Assembly (NCBI GenBank): GCA_002718095.1
Contig: PBDP01000002.1
Location: 123,542 to 136,084 of the forward strand
Direction: 5' to 3'
DNA length: 12,543 nucleotides
Source of the DNA: Chloroflexota bacterium
GTDB lineage: Bacteria > Chloroflexota > Dehalococcoidia > Lucifugimonadales > UBA826
Shown: positions 1-7,889 of the stretch, in pieces
Layout of the letters: each line of letters opens with the position of its first letter
Position numbering within the stretch: the stretch's first letter is position 1
Translations under genes and position numbers: made by a program
The notes under the pieces: generated by a model
Database searches by the model: none
What the model was told of the DNA's origin: nothing
The model's input: the letters and a program-made list of their open reading frames with translations, nothing else

Positions 1-210
1 AACCCAAAAAAAATTGGGATTTTAGACATTGACAATCCTGACTTTGGTGACAGAACTTTGATAAAGGAAAATGAGACACCTGTATTTTGGGCATGTGGAG
101 TTACCCCACAAAGTATTGCAATGAGTTCAAATCCTTCTATTATGATTACTCATGCACCTGGGCACATGTTTATTACAGATAAAAAAGATGAAGAATATGC
201 GATTATTTAA
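1..210 (+). CDS. DUF1445 / YcsI-type putative hydro-lyase (D-glutamate cyclase N-half family), 3' end only
   Basis: Only the last 69 codons are in the window; reading starts in frame at base 1 and stops at TAA 208-210. The visible part carries the family's C-terminal hallmarks: a PDFGD segment, FWACGVTPQ, and ITHAPGHMFITD just before the end. These match the UPF0317/YcsI (DUF1445) family, whose members are usually about 260-270 residues, so roughly three quarters of the gene lies upstream. Bacterial members are annotated as putative hydro-lyases. In animals the same domain is the first half of DGLUCY, the mitochondrial enzyme that turns D-glutamate into 5-oxo-D-proline. The stop codon overlaps the start of the next gene (TAATG), so the two are almost certainly co-translated. 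Family assignment is confident; the bacterial substrate is inferred. Confidence 0.88.
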   Translation, partial: NPKKIGILDIDNPDFGDRTLIKENETPVFWACGVTPQSIAMSSNPSIMITHAPGHMFITDKKDEEYAII

Positions 211-1061
211 TGACAATTGAAAAAATTATCCTTCAAAATGATGTTCGAGGAATCTCAAAATTATCAAATTTCACAGACCCAGAGAGTTGCTCTAGTGCAT
301 CTAATTTAATATTAAGAAACCCAGGAACAGTGTTCATAACAACTGGTTTCTTTATATTAAGTGCACAAGCTCCGGAAACAGATGGTCCTCCAGGAGCCAT
401 ATTTTTAGGAAATGCATTAGAAATGTTAGGGTATAAAGTCGTTTATGTAACAGATAAACATTGCTCATTTATATTGGATAAATTTAAATCCTCACAATCA
501 TCTATCATAGAATTTCCTATTTTTGACTTAACTCAAAGCAAAAAATATTCTAAAAAAATCCTAGAAAAAGAATCTCCTAGTATTCTTATATCAATCGAGA
601 GGTGTGGGGCTTCTTTTGATCAAAAATATCGTAATATGAGAAATCAAGACATATCTGATAACACAGCTAAAATTGATTGTCTGTTTGATCTCCATCCCAA
701 AACAATTGGAATAGGAGATGGCGGAAATGAAATAGGAATGGGAAACATTGAAACTTATATATCGAAGACAAAAACATTAGTCGAATACCCTACACAATCA
801 AAAGTTAATAATCTGATAATTGCAAGTGTATCTAACTGGGGCGGATATGGATTATTAGCTGCTCTATCAATAAAAAGTAACCGAAATTTATTACCAAATG
901 TGGAATACCAAGAAGAAGTAATCAAAAAAACAGTAGCATCTGGAGCGGTTGATGGATTTTCTGGATTAAAAGAAAATAAAGTTGATGGAAAAGATTTAGA
1001 GGAAAATTCCTATATTCTTAATCTGTTACATGAATTAGTCAAAAATAAGCTCAATTTATGA
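210..1061 (+). CDS. DUF4392 protein, D-glutamate cyclase-like C-terminal domain
   Basis: A 283-residue soluble protein without signal peptide. Signatures of the DUF4392 family are plain: TTGF followed by ETDGPPGA at about residues 56-63, a TD at 81-82, ERCGASFD near 130-137, and a GDGGNEIGMG glycine/acid-rich loop at 169-178, probably a ligand or metal site. In human DGLUCY this domain is fused behind the DUF1445 domain. Here the two are separate genes overlapping by one nucleotide (TAATG), which fixes the start at 210 by translational coupling. The inferred role is therefore handling of D-glutamate or a related acid, for instance D-amino acids from peptidoglycan or dissolved organic matter. 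The 3' end overlaps the convergent coiled-coil gene by 6 bp. Family call is strong; the reaction in this organism is inference. Confidence 0.87.
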   Translation: MTIEKIILQNDVRGISKLSNFTDPESCSSASNLILRNPGTVFITTGFFILSAQAPETDGPPGAIFLGNALEMLGYKVVYVTDKHCSFILDKFKSSQSSIIEFPIFDLTQSKKYSKKILEKESPSILISIERCGASFDQKYRNMRNQDISDNTAKIDCLFDLHPKTIGIGDGGNEIGMGNIETYISKTKTLVEYPTQSKVNNLIIASVSNWGGYGLLAALSIKSNRNLLPNVEYQEEVIKKTVASGAVDGFSGLKENKVDGKDLEENSYILNLLHELVKNKLNL

Positions 1062-1613
1062 ATTAGGTTCTTCTAATCTTAGATTATCGATCCCTCTTCT
1101 TATCTGACCTAATGATTCAGATAAGGTTTCCTCTAATGAAGAAAGTACTTCCATTGCATACCTGTCAGCACCCTTTTTCTGGTCAGTAGCTTTTGTTTCC
1201 ATTTCGTTAACAATAGCATATGCTTTTCGTTGAGCATCTTGTATTATAGATTGTGCCTCGTCAGCAGCGTTTGAAGTAAGGTCGTCACCCCTGTTTTCTG
1301 CTTCTTTTGTTATAGATGCTTCAGAAATTTTTTCTTCATAAGCAACAGTAGCAGCAACATCCATATCTTTAGCAGAATTTTCTGCTTGTTCTCGAATTCT
1401 TTCAGCTTCTAACTGTGCTTGATTTATGATGCTATCTCTTTGCATTATTATCGTCTGAGCTTCCTCAAAATTAGAAGGTAGCCCTGATTTTATTTGATCA
1501 TATACTTCAGTAAGCTTATCGGCATCTACCATTATCTTTCCTCTAAACCCAGGAAGTTTACTACCCGAATTTTTGAGACTTTCCATCTTAGACAATATTT
1601 CGTCCATGTTCAT
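1056..1613 (-). CDS. Coiled-coil protein of unknown function (DivIVA- or ATP synthase b-like architecture)
   Basis: I chose the ATG at 1613 because GGAGG (1622-1626) sits 8 nt upstream; earlier in-frame ATGs at 1628 and 1631 lie on or behind that site. The product is 185 residues, soluble, with no signal peptide or membrane segment. A short N-terminal part (about 1-55) contains LPGFRGKIMVDADKLTEVYDQI. It is followed by a long, charged, Ala/Glu/Gln-rich stretch (about 55-145) with heptad-like spacing, such as AQLEAERIREQAENSAKDM and AADEAQSIIQDAQRKAYAIV, and a helical tail. This recalls DivIVA-like or F-type ATPase b-subunit coiled coils, but composition alone drives such similarity. It is the last gene of the rsmD-coaD cluster, 43 bp after coaD. 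A scaffold or cell-envelope role is possible; no function can be assigned. Confidence 0.8.
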   Translation of the reverse strand: MNMDEILSKMESLKNSGSKLPGFRGKIMVDADKLTEVYDQIKSGLPSNFEEAQTIIMQRDSIINQAQLEAERIREQAENSAKDMDVAATVAYEEKISEASITKEAENRGDDLTSNAADEAQSIIQDAQRKAYAIVNEMETKATDQKKGADRYAMEVLSSLEETLSESLGQIRRGIDNLRLEEPNS

Positions 1614-1656
1614 ACTAATAACCTCCATCAACTTTTAATTTAAGATTATAAAACCT

Positions 1657-2130
1657 TTATATTTTATCTTGAATAGCATCTACAACATGTTTAGGGGCTA
1701 AATTATGTATGTCAGCACCTAATCGGGCAACTTCTTTAATTCTGCTCGAATAAATGAACTGATGCTCAAGCGCACTCATCATACAAATAACATCAATGTC
1801 TGGGGTAAGATTACGCCACATAAGAGCCATCTCAAATTCTTGTTCAAAATCAAATCCTGCCCTAAGACCTCTAAGAATAACTTTGGCTCCAACTTCTCGT
1901 GCAATATTAGGTGCCAAGCCTGTAAAAGGTATGATTTTCACATTATTTATACCTTTTAGTGAATCTTCAAACAATTTTAATCTCTCATCAATATCAAACA
2001 TTAAATTTTTGGGTGGAGCATCATATATACCAACAATAACTTCATCAAATAATTTAGAAGCTCTAGTTGCCACATCAACATGTCCATTGTGGACAGGGTC
2101 AAAACTACCTGGGTAAAATGCTTTAGTCAT
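1657..2130 (-). CDS. coaD: Phosphopantetheine adenylyltransferase (PPAT)
   Basis: Catalyses the fourth step of coenzyme A synthesis: 4'-phosphopantetheine plus ATP to dephospho-CoA plus pyrophosphate. The 157-residue length is usual for the family. Visible motifs are YPGSFDPVHNGH at 6-17 with the nucleotidyltransferase HxGH (H14, H17), K41 in PPKNLMF, LRGLRAGFDFEQEFEMALMWR at about 87-106 with R88, and YSSRIKEVARLGAD at 127-140, equivalent to the SSxxVKE phosphate-binding segment. An ORF extension to 2193 exists but is rejected: GAGG at 2137-2140 lies 6 nt before the ATG at 2130 and the protein then begins exactly where PPATs do. The start overlaps the rsmD stop by 8 bp (ATGACTAA), so the pair is translationally coupled. 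Confidence 0.96.
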   Translation of the reverse strand: MTKAFYPGSFDPVHNGHVDVATRASKLFDEVIVGIYDAPPKNLMFDIDERLKLFEDSLKGINNVKIIPFTGLAPNIAREVGAKVILRGLRAGFDFEQEFEMALMWRNLTPDIDVICMMSALEHQFIYSSRIKEVARLGADIHNLAPKHVVDAIQDKI

Positions 2131-2677
2131 TAGATACCTCATAAAAAGAAACTTCCGAATCACCATAAATTTTATGTGAAAATCTCTTAGCATTATTATA
2201 TTGATGTTTCAGTTCAACACCAGATTTATGTTCAGCAACTAAAATACCTGAATCGTAAATAATTCCATCTTTAGTAACTGAATCCATGAGATTATCCCAA
2301 TTTGGTATATCAAAAGGGGGATCCATTAACACTAAACCGAAACCACCTTTTGTTAATTTTAAAAACTTATTGCAGTCTTCAGATTTAATTTCTGATTTTT
2401 CAGTTACATCTAAAGCAGCAACATTACTTTTTATAAGTTTACAATTTTTATATTTTTTTTCTACAAACACGACACTCAAAGCTCCTCTGCTTATAGCCTC
2501 TAACCCTAATGCTCCCGTACAAGAAAACAGATCTAATACCTTTTTTCCTTTAACAAATTCTTGTCCGATTACTGAAAAAATAGCAAGTTTCACTTTTTCA
2601 GTTGTAGGCCTAATCCCAGGACCTTTATCTGGAGAATTAATCCTTCTACCTTTTAAATATCCTCCTGAAATCCTCAT
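2123..2677 (-). CDS. rsmD: 16S rRNA (guanine(966)-N2)-methyltransferase
   Basis: SAM-dependent Rossmann-fold enzyme that methylates G966 of 16S rRNA during 30S assembly. The 184-residue product starts with MRISGGYLKGRRI, the family's typical opening, followed by RPTTEKVKLAIFSVI (23-37). Methyltransferase motif I is VLDLFSCTGALGLEA (47-61), with an acidic motif II (VFVEKKYKN, 70-78) and the catalytic DPPF at 119-122. One small deviation is Cys53, where most members have a glycine in the F-x-G-(S/T)-G loop. First gene of the minus-strand cluster; rsmD followed by coaD is a very common bacterial pairing. The Shine-Dalgarno site is weak (AGG only). A TAGAAT hexamer at 2691-2696 could be its -10, but no good -35 goes with it. 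Confidence 0.93.
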   Translation of the reverse strand: MRISGGYLKGRRINSPDKGPGIRPTTEKVKLAIFSVIGQEFVKGKKVLDLFSCTGALGLEAISRGALSVVFVEKKYKNCKLIKSNVAALDVTEKSEIKSEDCNKFLKLTKGGFGLVLMDPPFDIPNWDNLMDSVTKDGIIYDSGILVAEHKSGVELKHQYNNAKRFSHKIYGDSEVSFYEVSND

Positions 2678-2803
2678 TGCTAAAACCTATTCTATCCTTT
2701 ACTTTGAAGCGATTTTAGATCTAGTTAATCGCATAGTAGCAACGAATATGGTTATATCAAAGAAGATTTAGAACAAATTTCTAAGCAATTTAACATTGTT
2801 CTT

Positions 2804-2835
2804 TATAAATAATGCCTATTTATGCATTATTTATA
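2804..2835. repeat. 12-bp perfect inverted repeat between rsmD and lysS
   Basis: Arms TATAAATAATGC (2804-2815) and GCATTATTTATA (2824-2835) pair perfectly around an 8-nt loop (CTATTTAT). It lies in the 229-bp gap between the divergent rsmD and lysS. It is AT-rich with no T-run, so it is a poor terminator; an operator or transcript hairpin ahead of lysS is possible. The rest of the gap holds no gene that I can support. Confidence 0.6.
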
Positions 2836-2864
2836 TTGTCCCAAAAAAGTTAATGCGTTAGCAT
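2836..2864 (+). promoter_or_regulatory. Possible lysS promoter
   Basis: TTGTCC (2836-2841) and TAGCAT (2859-2864) match four of six positions each of the -35 and -10 consensus with a 17-bp spacer. Orientation and distance to lysS (43 bp from the -10 to the ATG) fit. Hexamers this loose occur by chance in AT-rich DNA, so this is tentative. Confidence 0.3.
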
Positions 2865-2906
2865 ACTGAGTAAATAGATTTTAGAATTTTTGGTTTGAGA
2901 GGTTTG

Positions 2907-4388
2907 ATGCCTAGTTCTGAACAAGAAGAATATATTAAGATACGACTTGATAAAGCTAAACAGTTAATAGCAAAAGGAATAAATCCGTACCCTAGTAAAT
3001 TTGAGAAATCACATACTAATTCTGAAGCTATTGAAAAGTTTCTAGAGTTAGAAATGTCTGACAACTCAGATGATATGGCTCCGGTAACTCTCGCTGGTCG
3101 TGTCGTTGCTCGCAGAACAATGGGTAAGGCTACCTTTATTGATATATCAGATTCAACAGGTAGACTTCAAATCATGCTGAGACAAAATAATCTAGCTGAA
3201 AAATACGAATTGCTAGATCAATTAGATATAGGTGATTGGATAGGCGCAACTGGAATTATATTTAGGACAAGAACCAAAGAAATAACTCAGCAAGTAGATA
3301 GTTTTGAAATAATCTGCAAGGCACTCAGGCCTTTGCCTGAAAAATGGCATGGCTTAACTGACATTGAAACTCGATTTAGGCAAAAGTATTTAGATCTTAT
3401 CGCAAATGAGAAATCTGTATCTAATGTATTGATTCGAAGTAAATTAATAAAATCTATACGTAATTTCATGGAAGAGAAAGGGTTTATAGAAGTTGAAACA
3501 CCTATCTTAGTCCCCATTGCTGCTGGAGGTATGGCTCACCCATTCATAACTCACCATAACTCACTAAATAGAGATTTGTACTTAAGGATTGCTACAGAAC
3601 TTCATTTAAAAAGACTAATAGTTGGCGGATTTGATAAAGTATTTGAAATAGGAAAAGTATTTCGAAATGAAGGTGTTGATCACCAGCATAACCCAGAATT
3701 CACAACCATGGAAAGCTATGAAGCTTTTGTTGATTATAAAGATGTTATGCAAATGGTAGAAAACTTAGTTGCTTATTGCGCAACAGAGTTAACTGGATCT
3801 ACAAAAGTTAAATATTCAGATAATGAATTAGATTTTACTCCTCCATGGCCTAAATTTAATTTGAGAGAAAAGATCATTGAAGTAAGCGGTATAGACTTTT
3901 TAGAACACACAGAGACTGAATCGTTAAAACAGGCTATGACCAACATAAACATAAACATTAGTAATCAAGTCAGTTGGGGCGGCTTATTAGATAAATTAAT
4001 TTCTGAAAAACTAGAACCAACTTTAATACAACCTTGCTTCTTATTAGATTATCCTATCGAAATGTCACCTTTGGCAAAAAAATCTACAAATGACCCTCGA
4101 ATAGTTGAGCGATTTGAAGGTTTTGTCCAAGGAATGGAATTATGCAATGCTTTTAGCGAATTAAATGACCCTGTAGATCAACGAAACCGTTTTGAGGAAC
4201 AAGAAAAGTTAAGGCAAACTTTTTCCCAAGAAGAAACTGATAGATTAGATGAAGATTTTCTTACCGCAATCGAATACGGCATGCCTCCAACAGGAGGTTT
4301 AGGCATAGGTATAGACAGACTATCGATGCTATTAAGTGATAATGATTCCATACGTGAAGTTATTTTATTTCCTCAACTAAGAAATTAA
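2907..4388 (+). CDS. lysS: Lysine--tRNA ligase, class II
   Basis: Charges tRNA-Lys with lysine in the cytoplasm. An in-frame TTG at 2895 would add four residues, but the ATG at 2907 with GAGAGG 4 nt upstream (2897-2902) is the better start, giving 493 residues, normal for bacterial LysRS. The N-terminal OB-fold anticodon-binding domain (about 60-145) contains VTLAGRVVARRTMGKATFID. The class II catalytic domain follows: motif 1 around FIEVETPILVPIAAGGMAHPF, motif 2 with FRNEG from residue 252 and HNPEFTTMESY, and motif 3 GGLGIGIDRL from residue 463. The lysine-specific GMELCNAFSELNDPVDQRNRF precedes motif 3. It appears to be a single-gene unit and its stop lies 3 bp from the stop of the convergent ileS. 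Confidence 0.97.
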   Translation: MPSSEQEEYIKIRLDKAKQLIAKGINPYPSKFEKSHTNSEAIEKFLELEMSDNSDDMAPVTLAGRVVARRTMGKATFIDISDSTGRLQIMLRQNNLAEKYELLDQLDIGDWIGATGIIFRTRTKEITQQVDSFEIICKALRPLPEKWHGLTDIETRFRQKYLDLIANEKSVSNVLIRSKLIKSIRNFMEEKGFIEVETPILVPIAAGGMAHPFITHHNSLNRDLYLRIATELHLKRLIVGGFDKVFEIGKVFRNEGVDHQHNPEFTTMESYEAFVDYKDVMQMVENLVAYCATELTGSTKVKYSDNELDFTPPWPKFNLREKIIEVSGIDFLEHTETESLKQAMTNININISNQVSWGGLLDKLISEKLEPTLIQPCFLLDYPIEMSPLAKKSTNDPRIVERFEGFVQGMELCNAFSELNDPVDQRNRFEEQEKLRQTFSQEETDRLDEDFLTAIEYGMPPTGGLGIGIDRLSMLLSDNDSIREVILFPQLRN

Positions 4389-4405
4389 ACTCTATAGTTT
4401 TCTTA
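4378..4405. terminator. Possible bidirectional hairpin between the lysS and ileS stop codons
   Basis: AAACT (4387-4391) pairs with AGTTT (4396-4400) around CTAT, and TAAGA (4378-4382) pairs with TCTTA (4401-4405) across a 4-nt bulge. It straddles both convergent stop codons, where a shared terminator would be expected, but the stem is AT-only apart from two pairs, so support is weak. Confidence 0.3.
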
Positions 4406-7400
4406 TTGAGATATGTAAAGAATGTCCTTCAATTTCATATTTCCCGCCATACGAGTCATCCGGAGAAATTTTATCATTAATTTTCTTAGCCAAAGTTTCC
4501 AAACATATGTAATCGTGATGCTTATTTATAGCATACTTGATAGATTCTGAATCATAAATCCATAAGTCAATATGATCTGATATTTCAAACCCAGCTTCTT
4601 TTCTCATATTTTGAATATGGTGAACTAATTCTCTAGCAAATCCTTCATCTTTCAAATCTTCTGAAATCTCTGAAGATATTGCAACGGCATAACCTGAATC
4701 TACAACAGAAGAAACGCCCTCAAGTTCAGTTGCTGAAATTAATATATCTTCAACATTTAATATAAATTCATCTAATGCTATATTTTCGCCAGATTCAACC
4801 ATCTTTCTGACTTCAAGGGGATCCATTTCCGAAAGTATAGTTTTAATCTTATTTATATCTTTACCATACTTAGGGCCTAATAATGGAAGATTTGGTTGAA
4901 TTTTAAAGCTAACAATGTCTGATGCATCAGAGACTGGAGTAATATTTTTCACATTTAATTCATCGAGAATCTGCTCGGATATTAAAGGCAACATATCGGT
5001 TTCAATAGAATTACGAGTATGTACATATAAATGTTCTAAAGGTTGCCTGACCTTTATACCAGATTTACTCCTTGCCGCTCTTCCCATACTAGATAATTTC
5101 ATAGCAAGTCTCGTACGATACGATAAGTCTTGATCTAAAACCGAAGTATCAGCTTCTGGATAAGTTTCTAAATGAACACTCTCTTTGCGGTCTGATAGTG
5201 AACTAGTTAAATTTTGATAAATTGATTCAGTAACAAATGGAATCACAGGAGCTAATAATTTTGTTAAGTCTAACAAAACCTCATATAAAGTTGCATAAGC
5301 CGATAATTTATCTACATCAATATCAGTATCCTGAAGAGAGCCTGATTTCCAGAATCTTCTTCTACTTCTACGTACGTACCAATTTGAAAGAAAGCCCATA
5401 AATTCTTCAACATCTCGGGTCATTTTTTCAGGCTCAAAATTTTCCAATGATTCGGTTACAGAAGCAATCAAAGAATGCAATTCACTTATTATCCATCGAT
5501 CAAGCTCTGACCTTTTGTCCAATTCAGGAAAAGTTATATTTGGATCAAATTCATCAATATTCGCATATGTAACAAAAAAAGAATATACATTCCAAAGTGG
5601 TATTAAAAATTGTCTTCTAACTTCATCTGCAGTTTCAAATCCAAAATTTAAATTTAATGCAGGGTTTTGCCTAGAAAATTGCCACCTCATGGCATCAACG
5701 CCCATTTTATCTGCTGCGTCTTCAAACCAAATTGCATTTCCTTTGCTCTTATGCATTTCATCACCGTTTTGGTCTCTCATAAGAGCATAACTGAAAATAT
5801 TCTTACAAGGCGCTGAATCAGCCAAAACTGTACTCATTACCAATAAAGAATAAAACCAGTTTCTATATTGACCTGGGAAACTTTCTGAAATCCAATCCGC
5901 GGGAAACCAATCATTCCAATAGTCTTTATTATTTCTATAATTTAGAGTGGAGAATGAAACTATTCCTGCATCTAACCATGGGTTGCCTACATCAATAATT
6001 CTACTCATAGAATTGTCACATTCAGAACAGGCTATTTTAACGGAGTCAATCCATGGCCTATGAGGAGAATTCCCTTCAAATTCATTCCATCCTTCTACAG
6101 CTTTTTGCTTAAGTTCATCCTCACTACCCATTACTTCAAAATGGTCACAACAAGAACATTTATAAATAGGGAGAGCTAGCCCATAATATCTTTTTTTAGA
6201 GATCATCCAATCGTCCATATTGCGAATCCAGTCTAGTTCTCTTTTCATTCCAAATTCTGGTACCCAATTTATTTCTTGGGTAACCCTTGATAAATCTTCC
6301 CTTAAAGGATCCATACGTATAAACCATTCATCAACTAGTCGAAATACTAATTCTGATCCACATCTCCAACAATGAGGATATCTATGCTTATATTGATCCA
6401 ATCTGTAAAAAACATTTTTCTCTTTCAAATTTTTATAGATAAGATCATTCACAGAATAAACATTTAATCCTGTAAGCCAATCAAATCCATCAATAAAATT
6501 CCCAAGATCATCTAAAGGGGCAATAACAGACAAGTTTTCTTCTTTACCTAAAGCAAAGTCTTCTTTTCCAGCTCCAGGAGCTATATGAACAATCCCCGTA
6601 CCTTCTTCCTCAGATACTTCATCCCAACTAACAATTCGGTGAGTAACATCTTTTTGAACTGGCAATTCATCAAATGGAGCTTTGTATTTCAATCCAACTA
6701 AATTAGTACCCTTCATTTCATCTATAATTTCATAATCGCCAATTAATGAAGAAATTCTTTGTTTGGATAGATAATAAAATTCTTTGCCTTGTTTAACTTT
6801 CACATAATCCATTTCTGGATTTACGGCTGCAGCACAATTTGATGTTAAAGTCCAAGGTGTTGTAGTCCATATTAAAATAGATTCGTTAATGGTAGTCTCA
6901 GAATTATCTTTATCATATATAGGGAATTTAACAAATAGCCCCGGATGAACTATTTCTACGTATCCCTCGGTAACAATCTCATGTTCTGATAAACCTGTAC
7001 TGCATCGCGGACACCATGGCATCACATCTCTACCTTCATAAAGCAACCCTCTCTCATGGCAAACTTTAAGAAAATTCCAGATAGTATAGTTATTCTCATC
7101 AGACATTGTGTGATACGAATTATCCCAATCCATCCAATATCCTAATCTTTTAGATTGGTCAGTGATAATATCAGAAAACTTCTGAACCCTTTCCTTACAA
7201 AGATTCACAAATTTACCTATTCCAAATTTTTCAATATCAGTCTTAGAGGAAAATCCTAATTCTTTTTCTACTTCTACTTCAATCCAAAGGCCCTGGCCAT
7301 CAAATCCATTTTGATATCTCTGTCTATAACCTTGCATAGTTCTGAAGCGAGAGAAAAGATCTTTATACCCCCTACCCCACGCATGATGAACCCCCATCGG

Positions 7401-7559
7401 GTTATTGGCTGTTATGGGCCCATCTATAAAAGAATATTTCTTACTAGATTCGTTATTTCTATTCATGTATTTGTCTGGAATACTATTAGAATTCCACCAT
7501 TGCAATATACTGTTTTCAAGAGTAGGAAAATCTACTTTAGAATCAACTTCTTTAAACAT
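4392..7559 (-). CDS. ileS: Isoleucine--tRNA ligase, class I, with divergent signature motifs
   Basis: Charges tRNA-Ile; 1055 residues, a typical long-form IleRS. The ATG at 7559 has GGAG (7565-7568) 5 nt upstream, and the opening FKEVDSKVDFPTLE is typical. The Rossmann catalytic core is split by a CP1 editing domain (WTTTPWTLTSN and EEGTGIVHIAPGAGKEDFA). A PHCWRCGSELVFR segment and Cys pairs (KCSCC; CSEC) are possible zinc sites. A C-terminal helical anticodon-binding domain (SNWYVRRSRRRFWKSG) and tail follow. Both class I signatures are odd. The HIGH region reads PMGVHHAWGRGYKD (54-67), three residues shorter than usual and without H-x-G-H, and the KMSKS loop is EMHKS (601-605), keeping Lys604 and Ser605. 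Isoleucine specificity is backed independently by the upstream T-box with an AUC specifier. Whether a second, canonical ileS exists cannot be seen here. Confidence 0.92.
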   Translation of the reverse strand: MFKEVDSKVDFPTLENSILQWWNSNSIPDKYMNRNNESSKKYSFIDGPITANNPMGVHHAWGRGYKDLFSRFRTMQGYRQRYQNGFDGQGLWIEVEVEKELGFSSKTDIEKFGIGKFVNLCKERVQKFSDIITDQSKRLGYWMDWDNSYHTMSDENNYTIWNFLKVCHERGLLYEGRDVMPWCPRCSTGLSEHEIVTEGYVEIVHPGLFVKFPIYDKDNSETTINESILIWTTTPWTLTSNCAAAVNPEMDYVKVKQGKEFYYLSKQRISSLIGDYEIIDEMKGTNLVGLKYKAPFDELPVQKDVTHRIVSWDEVSEEEGTGIVHIAPGAGKEDFALGKEENLSVIAPLDDLGNFIDGFDWLTGLNVYSVNDLIYKNLKEKNVFYRLDQYKHRYPHCWRCGSELVFRLVDEWFIRMDPLREDLSRVTQEINWVPEFGMKRELDWIRNMDDWMISKKRYYGLALPIYKCSCCDHFEVMGSEDELKQKAVEGWNEFEGNSPHRPWIDSVKIACSECDNSMSRIIDVGNPWLDAGIVSFSTLNYRNNKDYWNDWFPADWISESFPGQYRNWFYSLLVMSTVLADSAPCKNIFSYALMRDQNGDEMHKSKGNAIWFEDAADKMGVDAMRWQFSRQNPALNLNFGFETADEVRRQFLIPLWNVYSFFVTYANIDEFDPNITFPELDKRSELDRWIISELHSLIASVTESLENFEPEKMTRDVEEFMGFLSNWYVRRSRRRFWKSGSLQDTDIDVDKLSAYATLYEVLLDLTKLLAPVIPFVTESIYQNLTSSLSDRKESVHLETYPEADTSVLDQDLSYRTRLAMKLSSMGRAARSKSGIKVRQPLEHLYVHTRNSIETDMLPLISEQILDELNVKNITPVSDASDIVSFKIQPNLPLLGPKYGKDINKIKTILSEMDPLEVRKMVESGENIALDEFILNVEDILISATELEGVSSVVDSGYAVAISSEISEDLKDEGFARELVHHIQNMRKEAGFEISDHIDLWIYDSESIKYAINKHHDYICLETLAKKINDKISPDDSYGGKYEIEGHSLHISIRKL

Positions 7560-7583
7560 ATTTTCTCCAATTTATTAAGGGCA

Positions 7584-7625
7584 AAATAAAGCCCGTCCCT
7601 TAACTTATAGGGACGGGCTTTATTT
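7584..7625 (-). terminator. T-box-controlled Rho-independent terminator before ileS
   Basis: Perfect 17-bp inverted repeat: 7584-7600 (AAATAAAGCCCGTCCCT) against 7609-7625, with an 8-nt loop. In the minus-strand transcript the GC-rich stem is followed by UUUAUUUU. It ends 24 bp before the ileS ATG. Its 5' arm is shared with the T-box antiterminator, making the two folds mutually exclusive. Confidence 0.94.
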
Positions 7626-7837
7626 ATCCGCGGTACCACCCTAATTCCTCAAAAAGAGGCTCTTAGCTTACTCTATAACGTTGAGTGAATACGTTGTAAC
7701 TTAGTAACAAATGTTTTCAGCACAAAGCTCCGAAATGATATTCTCTAATGTCCAATAATCCTCTCACACCATACAGGACTCGCTTTTATCGGATAAACTA
7801 GATACTCCTTTTCATCACAGCAATATAATTATTTTTG
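7584..7837 (-). promoter_or_regulatory. T-box riboswitch leader of ileS (isoleucine specifier)
   Basis: Read on the minus strand. The conserved T-box AGGGTGGTACCGCGG lies at 7628-7642. UAGGG and GCGG of this element can pair with CCGUCCCUA on the 5' arm of the terminator, leaving the UGGUACC bulge; its UGGU can pair with the ACCA end of tRNA-Ile. Stem I is recognisable upstream: an AGGAGUA strand (loop E side) faces GAA-U-AUC-A, placing the specifier codon AUC (Ile) at 7737-7739. GAAA/UUUC below the loop and UCUAGU/AUUAGA above it close the helix. A small CCUC-UUUUU-GAGG hairpin (7645-7657), possibly stem III, sits before the T-box. Uncharged tRNA-Ile should stabilise the antiterminator and turn ileS on. 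The 5' end is set from the predicted promoter. Confidence 0.93.
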
Positions 7838-7843
7838 ATATCA

Positions 7844-7872
7844 AGATTAGAAAATCATTACGTTAGTGTCAA
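7844..7872 (-). promoter_or_regulatory. ileS / T-box leader promoter
   Basis: On the minus strand a consensus -35 TTGACA (7867-7872) is followed after exactly 17 bp by TAATCT (7844-7849) as a weaker -10. Predicted transcription start near 7837 gives a leader of about 280 nt, containing the whole T-box structure. Confidence 0.6.
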
Positions 7873-7889
7873 GCTGATTATGAATCATT

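Noticed and set aside
2131-2193. 21-codon extension of coaD
   Set aside because: It would overlap rsmD extensively, and the Shine-Dalgarno GAGG and family start both point to 2130.
2286-2771. Plus-strand 161-codon ORF opposite rsmD
   Set aside because: It lies antisense to nearly all of rsmD, which has clear motifs; its own translation shows no recognisable family.
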